64,000 nt of DNA from Elmis aenea (Eukaryota; Arthropoda; Insecta; Coleoptera; Elmidae). Below are positions 59,032 through 64,000 of the stretch, one piece after another. The notes beneath the pieces are model-generated. The model had not been told where the DNA came from and did not search any database. It worked only from the letters and a program-made list of their open reading frames with translations. Made by a program: the position numbers and the translations under genes. Position 1 is the stretch's first letter. Each line of letters begins with the position of its first letter. The stretch is from assembly GCA_947652605.1 (NCBI GenBank), contig OX393578.1, forward strand, positions 37,391,470 to 37,455,469, read 5' to 3'.

Positions 59032-59122
59032 TACAGGGTGTTTCTGAACGATGTAGCATAATTTCTACTGGTGAATCTACATTGAAAAATATGACGATTT
59101 AGCCCATCATGCCTTATAGAAA
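59032..59122. mobile_element. left end of a TA-MITE cut by the provirus
   Basis: TACAGGGTGTTTCTGAACGA with TA flank begins at 59032. The provirus LTR begins at 59123, so this element was probably the insertion site; its other half would lie beyond the window. Confidence 0.55.
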
Positions 59123-59558
59123 TGTTGCAGTTGCACATTTTTGTATTCCAAAGACAAAACATCATTCCGCAGTTTATTAGTTTCATATTCCAAATTCTCG
59201 CGTGTTATGTATTCCGTTAATTCAGCAAATTAGATGTATGAGCCGCGCGGGGCTGAATATACTCCGCGGGTGAAACGCAGTAATTTATGTAGATTCAGCA
59301 TAAAAATCATTAGGAAAAATAAAGAAAAATTAAGGGATTATTGTAGTGACGGCAGAAGAGCAAAGTCTTGTAGTGACGTGTGAATATAACCAATGATGTA
59401 TATAAAATGTAAGTAAATTAGCAATAAATAGTTTTAAGCTAAACATCATTTTATTAAGCGATTTCCTTGCAACAAAACCCACAGTTTTGAAGTAGTTTCA
59501 GGTTGATTTAGTAAGTATATAAAACTCCGGGTAAAAGCAGAAACCCCCCACGTTAACA
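59123..59558 (+). repeat. 5' LTR of the provirus, 436 bp
   Basis: It begins TGTTGCAG and ends TTAACA, one base before the primer site. The repeated copy starts at 63606. It includes GCGCGGGGCTG and CTCCGCGGG patches, and TATATAAAATG near 59400, a possible promoter element. AATAAATAG near 59422 could serve as a poly(A) signal. Confidence 0.9.
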
Positions 59559-59559
59559 C

Positions 59560-59576
59560 TGGTGGCAGCGAGTGCG
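59560..59576 (+). other. primer-binding site, probably tRNA-Leu
   Basis: TGGTGGCAGCG lies one base after the LTR. It is complementary to the 3' end ...CGCTGCCACCA of a tRNA-Leu(AAG)-type molecule over about 11 bases. tRNA identity is inferred from general knowledge of that tRNA. Confidence 0.65.
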
Positions 59577-59732
59577 CGATTTTTTAATTATTTTTTTTGA
59601 AAATTTGTTGCAAGAGAATAAGTGTAAGTGTTTAGTACACTTATTCGTGAAAAAATCGTTTAGTAAAATTTTGTTTCTGCTAATTTAGAAGAAAGTTTTA
59701 GTGGGTAGTTAAGTAGAGAGTATTCAATAAAA

Positions 59733-60698
59733 ATGCCGTTGGACGAAAGCCAATCAAGTGCTGCAAGCGAAGTGACGACAACCAATTTAAGTGGCTTATT
59801 GAGTACGATTGACATTTTTACTGGTTCGTCAGATGGACAGAAGGTAAGAGATTTTTTAGATTCAGTTGACGACATCGCGGAATTAGCATTATGGACGGAC
59901 GCGGAACGAGTAGCTGTAGCCAGGTTGCGAATGCGCGACTATGCAAAAGAATGGTTAAGAGCTAATCCTGAGGTGAAATCGCTTAAGGTATGGGCTATTT
60001 TTAGGCAAAAGTTACTTCAAGAATTTGCACCGCCCAGCGTCCCCGTGCAAGCGGCACAAAAATTCGCAAATTGTTTTCAGAAGGTTGGTGAATCTGTGCG
60101 ACAATATGAGACCAGGTTAAAAATGGCGGGCATGGCCAATCTTAAGCTTACCAACGACGAAGCCGCAAATAAAATCCGCTTAGAAGTTTTGCAGGACAGT
60201 TTGTTTAACCAATTTTGTGCAGGTGTTAATAAAAATCTCCAACGAAAAATTTTGTCGAGCTCAGCATCAACGTTTAGTGAGGCAGTGGAAGTTGCAAAGA
60301 AGGAAGAAAATGTCGAAAAGTTATTAGGAAATAGGACTGCATCAGTTCATGCAATATCTGCAGCAAGTGGACAGACGCCGAGGACCAGTTTTAGTCAAAA
60401 ACAACAACAGTTTCCACAACAAACAAAACAACCGCCGTGGTACAATAGACGACAGGAACAAGGCAAATCTGGTAACAGTCCCCTTAATTCTAATAATCAA
60501 AATTTTGGTAGAAAGGCAACGCGTTGTTTTGTGTGTAATAGTGTAGGTCATATCGCGAAATTTTGTCCATCTAAACCAACATTTTCTTGTTTTAATTGTG
60601 GTAAAGCTGACCATATAGCAAGAAATTGTCCAAGTAAGCAACAGGGAAACGGCAACGACCTGTCGGCAGTACCCCGTGCCGGCAGAGTCCAGTTGTAA
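59733..60698 (+). CDS. Gag-like polyprotein with two CCHC zinc knuckles
   Basis: 321 codons, ATG to TAA. Structural protein that would assemble particles around element RNA in the cytoplasm. The central part (ALWTDAERVAVARLRMRDYA, then FANCFQKVGESVRQYETRL) is capsid-like. Zinc knuckles CFVCNSVGHIAKFC (about residues 265-278) and CFNCGKADHIARNC (about 286-299) have C-x2-C-x4-H-x4-C spacing. A Gln/Pro/Asn-rich linker precedes them. The following pol frame is open across the gag stop in the -1 frame, consistent with frameshift expression. No breaks are seen. Confidence 0.92.
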   Translation: MPLDESQSSAASEVTTTNLSGLLSTIDIFTGSSDGQKVRDFLDSVDDIAELALWTDAERVAVARLRMRDYAKEWLRANPEVKSLKVWAIFRQKLLQEFAPPSVPVQAAQKFANCFQKVGESVRQYETRLKMAGMANLKLTNDEAANKIRLEVLQDSLFNQFCAGVNKNLQRKILSSSASTFSEAVEVAKKEENVEKLLGNRTASVHAISAASGQTPRTSFSQKQQQFPQQTKQPPWYNRRQEQGKSGNSPLNSNNQNFGRKATRCFVCNSVGHIAKFCPSKPTFSCFNCGKADHIARNCPSKQQGNGNDLSAVPRAGRVQL

Positions 60699-60721
60699 CA
60701 AAACTGCAAACGTCAGCTTCA

Positions 60722-61693
60722 GTGTCAATGGTAGATGATGCGAACAATTACCCGTGTGTCGCAAAGTTCAATGTAGGTGAAAATTCACGTAATTTTTTAG
60801 TGGACACTGGAGCTCAAGTTTCAATTTGTAAAAAACACTTAGTCGAGGGGAAACCAATTTCAAAATTTGGTAGAAATAAGCACATTCATGGCATCGAAGG
60901 CCGTGGATTGCCTATTGTAGGGTTCACCGATGTTAAGTTACAAACATGTGGTCAGCAGTTTTTAGATAATTTTGTAGTATGTGATGATAACTTAGCATTG
61001 GACACGGACGGACTGTTAGGGTTAGATTTCTTATTCGAAAACAAAGCACGAATAGATTTGCAGGACCGTACTCTGGAATTAAATGATCACAAAATTCCGT
61101 TGTTATCGAAAGTAGAAGCGAAAGTAGAAAAATTGCAATTGCATAATTGTAATAATGTAGATGTTTCGGATTCGATTATTTCAGATGCCCCAGTAGTAGT
61201 AGACAGTAGTGACAGTAGCAGTGTTTCGCCTAAGGACGAAACATGTAGAGTAGTTGAAGAGGATAATATTTTTATCACTCTTAAAGAAGATTTAGAGGTA
61301 CCGGCTAGATGTGAGGCCGTGTGCATAGGCTTGCAAAATATATATTTTGCAGGTGATGGGTTAATTGAACCCGTAGATGTAGGAGTAAACGGAGTCTTGT
61401 CAGCTCGTTTACTTGTTAGCAGTTGTAGTAGTAGCTTGGAAGTACCAATCAGATTGGTAAATATTTCAGAAGGTTCGGTAAAAATACCGGCAAAAACTGT
61501 TGTAGGTAAAGTAGAATTAATTGATGTAGGGGACATCGAATCAGAAGCAGAATCAGATTTGGCAGAACGCGATATGGTAGATAAATCAGTTTTTACAGTT
61601 GGCAGAACAAAATTAGAGATAGAAAAATGCTTTTACAGATCATTTAAATTCAGACGTAAAGAAGGTCGTAACAGTATTATTAGAGGAATATAG
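60722..61693 (+). CDS. truncated Pol: protease and linker only
   Basis: About 323 codons from a GTG (ATG at 60728). Retropepsin active site FLVDTGAQVSIC with the Asp at about residue 28, and a conserved GLLGLDFL segment near 100. A long acidic/Ser-rich linker follows. The frame ends KEGRNSIIRGI-stop where a Ty3/gypsy Pol would enter reverse transcriptase; a shifted frame nearby reads SDVKKVVTVLLEEYS, the usual lead-in, then stops making sense near 61725. RT, RNase H and integrase are absent, so this is a deletion product. Confidence 0.88.
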   Translation: MSMVDDANNYPCVAKFNVGENSRNFLVDTGAQVSICKKHLVEGKPISKFGRNKHIHGIEGRGLPIVGFTDVKLQTCGQQFLDNFVVCDDNLALDTDGLLGLDFLFENKARIDLQDRTLELNDHKIPLLSKVEAKVEKLQLHNCNNVDVSDSIISDAPVVVDSSDSSSVSPKDETCRVVEEDNIFITLKEDLEVPARCEAVCIGLQNIYFAGDGLIEPVDVGVNGVLSARLLVSSCSSSLEVPIRLVNISEGSVKIPAKTVVGKVELIDVGDIESEAESDLAERDMVDKSVFTVGRTKLEIEKCFYRSFKFRRKEGRNSIIRGI

Positions 61694-61759
61694 TGTTCTT
61701 TTTTTGTTACTTGGTGCAAAAAAACAATTGGATTTTAGATTTGTAGGTCGCTTTGGAAT

Positions 61760-62400
61760 ATTAGGTTACAGCAGCAGCATGATGCAGACGAATGGTTCAA
61801 AAAAAGTAAAAGCCAGAGAGAAATTTTTAGCAATAGTTCCAAAGTAGCAATGTTTCGCAAAGACCTTCTTCAAGAAGAGTGGAAGTTAGTGGAGATGGAA
61901 GGGGAAGATATAGTGGAAAAAATATCCAATTTAGAAATCAGCGTCACAATTTCCACGAGGTCTCGTCGAGGTTTGATAAACGCAGGTGGTAAATTGGTAA
62001 AATTTTTGGTAGGTACACCCGACGATGACGATTTGCAAAATGTCAACGATCAAATTTCACATAAAACAGTAGGCACATAAAATCGAAGTAATTGCGACAC
62101 TTCTTGACGATTTGAGAAAAGCAAATCTCAATGAAGTGTTGATAGTAATGGAATGTTTAAAAGCAAATTTACGGTTAGTAGAAGTAATAATTGCAAAATT
62201 AAGATCAGACATCATTGAAGTAGTAATTTGGTGTAAATATGGCTAATGATAACAAACTTAGTTCATATTTATTACCACCTAATAAATTTTCGGCTTTGTT
62301 GTTAGAAATTTTGCCAAAATTAAATTTAGATACAACGTTTGAAATTCCATTAGATGTGAAAAACATTCATGTATATCATACAATGTCCAAAATCTCAGTA
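61760..62400 (+). pseudogene. env-like glycoprotein, N-terminal and middle part, broken
   Basis: The frame through 61850-62080 contains SRRGLINAGGKLVKFLVGTP followed by DDDD: a basic furin-type cleavage motif and then a fusion-peptide-like segment, typical of errantivirus and baculovirus-F-related envelopes. It stops at 62080; further env-like coding continues in another frame (LRKANLNEVLIVM; then SSYLLPPNKFSALLLEIL to about 62400). The usual SU part upstream is mostly missing. Described only; not a working gene as it stands. Confidence 0.8.
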
Positions 62401-62404
62401 GAAT

Positions 62405-62959
62405 ATGGTTAAAGTTAATAACATTTGCAAAAATTGCAGTTATGTGAAAGAAATTAGTAAGACGGGAATATTGACGGTTCCAAACGATTGTTACGTCAAA
62501 GTTGCTGGTAATACACTTTTGACCTATAATCACCATAGGACAAAGGTATTATCAGCTCCTTCAGTTTATTTCCCACCAAATGATCAGTCTTTTAAGAATA
62601 TGTTTGTAAAAATTCATGAGAACAACACCTGGATTGAGAAAATTAATACATTGTTTAGGAAGCCTCATTTTTCAAAATTTGAGAATTTAGAAATTCCTTT
62701 AACTCACATTGGAAAGATGATCGATGAATTGGATGAAGGTGATACCAATTCATCGAAATTTCATATTTTGTCATGGAGTCTTGGTACAGTGGTAGTAATT
62801 ACTTTAGGAATTATTGTTTTATTATTTTACTATTGTGGTTTGCGAAAATGCATTAATTTAAGAAAATCAATCGAACATGTGGAAAGTGGAAATAAAAGCA
62901 TGCCTTCCACATCAGATACCACTGAACCAAGACCTCAACATAGGCAAAAAGAATTTTAG
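62405..62959 (+). CDS. env-like C-terminal part with transmembrane segment
   Basis: 184 codons to a TAG stop. A Cys-containing ectodomain (CKNCSYVKEIS, VPNDCYVKV) is followed by a hydrophobic segment at about residues 123-145 (LGTVVVITLGIIVLLFYYC), then a short basic and Ser/Thr-rich cytoplasmic tail. It matches the tail of an errantivirus envelope. It is in a different frame context from the preceding env pieces, so the full protein is not encoded contiguously. Confidence 0.8.
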   Translation: MVKVNNICKNCSYVKEISKTGILTVPNDCYVKVAGNTLLTYNHHRTKVLSAPSVYFPPNDQSFKNMFVKIHENNTWIEKINTLFRKPHFSKFENLEIPLTHIGKMIDELDEGDTNSSKFHILSWSLGTVVVITLGIIVLLFYYCGLRKCINLRKSIEHVESGNKSMPSTSDTTEPRPQHRQKEF

Positions 62960-63590
62960 TTTGATTAAGTTAAGTAGTAGTAAGTAGTATTAACTGTTGT
63001 GTATACAAGTATTCAAGGTTTTATGTTAGTAGTAAGTAGTTTAGTTACACACTTTTAACTAAATATATGCAATTCTCAGGCAATCAAACCAAGGCGCAGA
63101 TGCTCAGGTGAAATGTTCACCCAAAACACAACAAAAAGGCACCGTGGATATCCCTGACCTTCCATAACCAACAGCTGAGTAGTTCATGGTAGCAATGGCA
63201 GAATACGTAGCTTGCAGTAGATAATGTTATCAACAAGCATGTAACGCCGACCTAGCTAAGGATGCATGGTCAGCACCATGATGTATGGAAGTAAGGCTCT
63301 GTACCACAACCTGCCTCAACATCGGCCAAGTACCAGCAATGTACTCAAGTTTCAAGGGCATCTCGCCGTAGTAAAGTTTGTAAGCCATTGAGCAAAAAGC
63401 AAAATTAGAAAAGTGTTGTAATCAGTTACAGTTATGTATTAAGTTCATTTCAATTTTTATTAATGTTTTATTTTTTTTGAAGTTAGTTAGGTAATTGTTT
63501 AGTTCGTAGTTTGATCAGTTTCAGTTTAGAGTTGCTTTACTTATGCTAATGATTTATGACGATAATTACTCTTCAAGTAATTATCTTATT
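62960..63590 (+). other. provirus 3' untranslated region
   Basis: Non-coding sequence between env and the polypurine tract. It has GTAGTAAGTAGT-type repeats near 62975 and 63025 and a GC-richer patch (about 63090-63370) whose origin is unclear. No gene is seen. Confidence 0.5.
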
Positions 63591-63605
63591 TAAAGAGGGA
63601 AGTGA
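63591..63605 (+). other. polypurine tract
   Basis: AAAGAGGGAAGTGA immediately precedes the 3' LTR, the expected position of the plus-strand primer. Confidence 0.7.
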
Positions 63606-64000
63606 TGTTGCAGTTGCACATTTTTGTATTCCAAAGACAAAACATCATTCCGCAGTTTATTAGTTTCATATTCCAAATTCTCGCGTGTTATGTATTCCGT
63701 TAATTCAGCAAATTAGATGTATGAGCCGCGCGGGGCTGAATATACTCCGCGGGTGAAACGCAGTAATTTATGTAGATTCAGCATAAAAATCATTAGGAAA
63801 AATAAAGAAAAATTAAGGGATTATTGTAGTGACGGCAGAAGAGCAAAGTCTTGTAGTGACGTGTGAATATAACCAATGATGTATATAAAATGTAAGTAAA
63901 TTAGCAATAAATAGTTTTAAGCTAAACATCATTTTATTAAGCGATTTCCTTGCAACAAAACCCACAGTTTTGAAGTAGTTTCAGGTTGATTTAGTAAGTA
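63606..64000 (+). repeat. 3' LTR of the provirus, truncated by the window end
   Basis: Begins TGTTGCAG like the 5' LTR and corresponds to 59123-59517. I saw no differences between the copies. The last ~40 bases lie outside the window. Confidence 0.92.

Larger units (their letters stand above)
59123..64000 (+). mobile_element. defective errantivirus-like LTR retroelement
   Basis: 5' LTR, primer site, gag, protease, env-like region, polypurine tract and the start of the 3' LTR are all on the plus strand. Reverse transcriptase, RNase H and integrase are missing: the reading passes from just after the protease (about 61690) into env-like coding by about 61850. The two LTRs look identical over the 395 bases visible. 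It belongs to the Ty3/gypsy group with an env-like gene. The insertion duplication cannot be checked because the right end is outside the window. Confidence 0.92.

Noticed and set aside
61087..61536. 149-codon minus-strand frame
   Set aside because: Antisense shadow of the pol linker.
1..64000. tRNA, rRNA or snRNA genes
   Set aside because: No cloverleaf with A/B boxes or recognisable rRNA/snRNA sequence was noticed; weak candidates cannot be excluded without a covariance search.

Overview
The window looks like AT-rich nuclear DNA of an insect, possibly a beetle (the order is a guess). Reasons: an insect-type GMC oxidoreductase exon entered through a normal AG acceptor; eukaryotic transposons of the hAT, piggyBac, Tc1/mariner and probably pogo groups; an errantivirus-like LTR element with an env-like region; many MITEs; and a polyadenylation signal. 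I saw no operons, Shine-Dalgarno sites, rRNA or tRNA genes.

Layout. 1-3.97 kb is tandem repeat: a GC-rich complex repeat, an 18-bp minisatellite, then a ~123-bp satellite. 4-14.5 kb is mostly unannotated AT-rich DNA with MITEs, a perfect 140-bp hairpin and a decayed gypsy integrase fragment. 14.55-16.23 kb is the only convincing host gene: the large last exon of a GMC oxidoreductase; no upstream exon was recognised. 16.2-49 kb is transposon-dominated. It includes foldback MITEs beginning TACAGGGTG, hAT-type elements with 8-bp target-site duplications (TSDs), a five-deep nest at 25.2-28.3 kb, a hAT relic with three later insertions at 33.6-36.4 kb, and two elements with TA-flanked ends (40.3 and 44.4 kb). 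49.9-52.3 kb is a nearly intact piggyBac with three small coding lesions. 54.5-58.3 kb is a second, decayed piggyBac carrying a hAT MITE and an internally deleted mariner. 59.1-64.0 kb is an errantivirus-like provirus whose two LTRs look identical over the visible 395 bases. It lacks reverse transcriptase, RNase H and integrase, and its 3' LTR is cut by the window end.

The elements do not form a pathway; the window is a record of successive insertions. Because the flanking duplications are still readable, the order of many insertions can be deduced. I found no convincing new biological system. The most notable items are the five-level nest, the young but polymerase-less provirus, and the TACAGGGTG terminus shared by many otherwise unrelated palindromic families and by the satellite. 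All positions were read by eye, without alignment or database search; boundaries supported by duplications should be exact or within a base or two, others are approximate.
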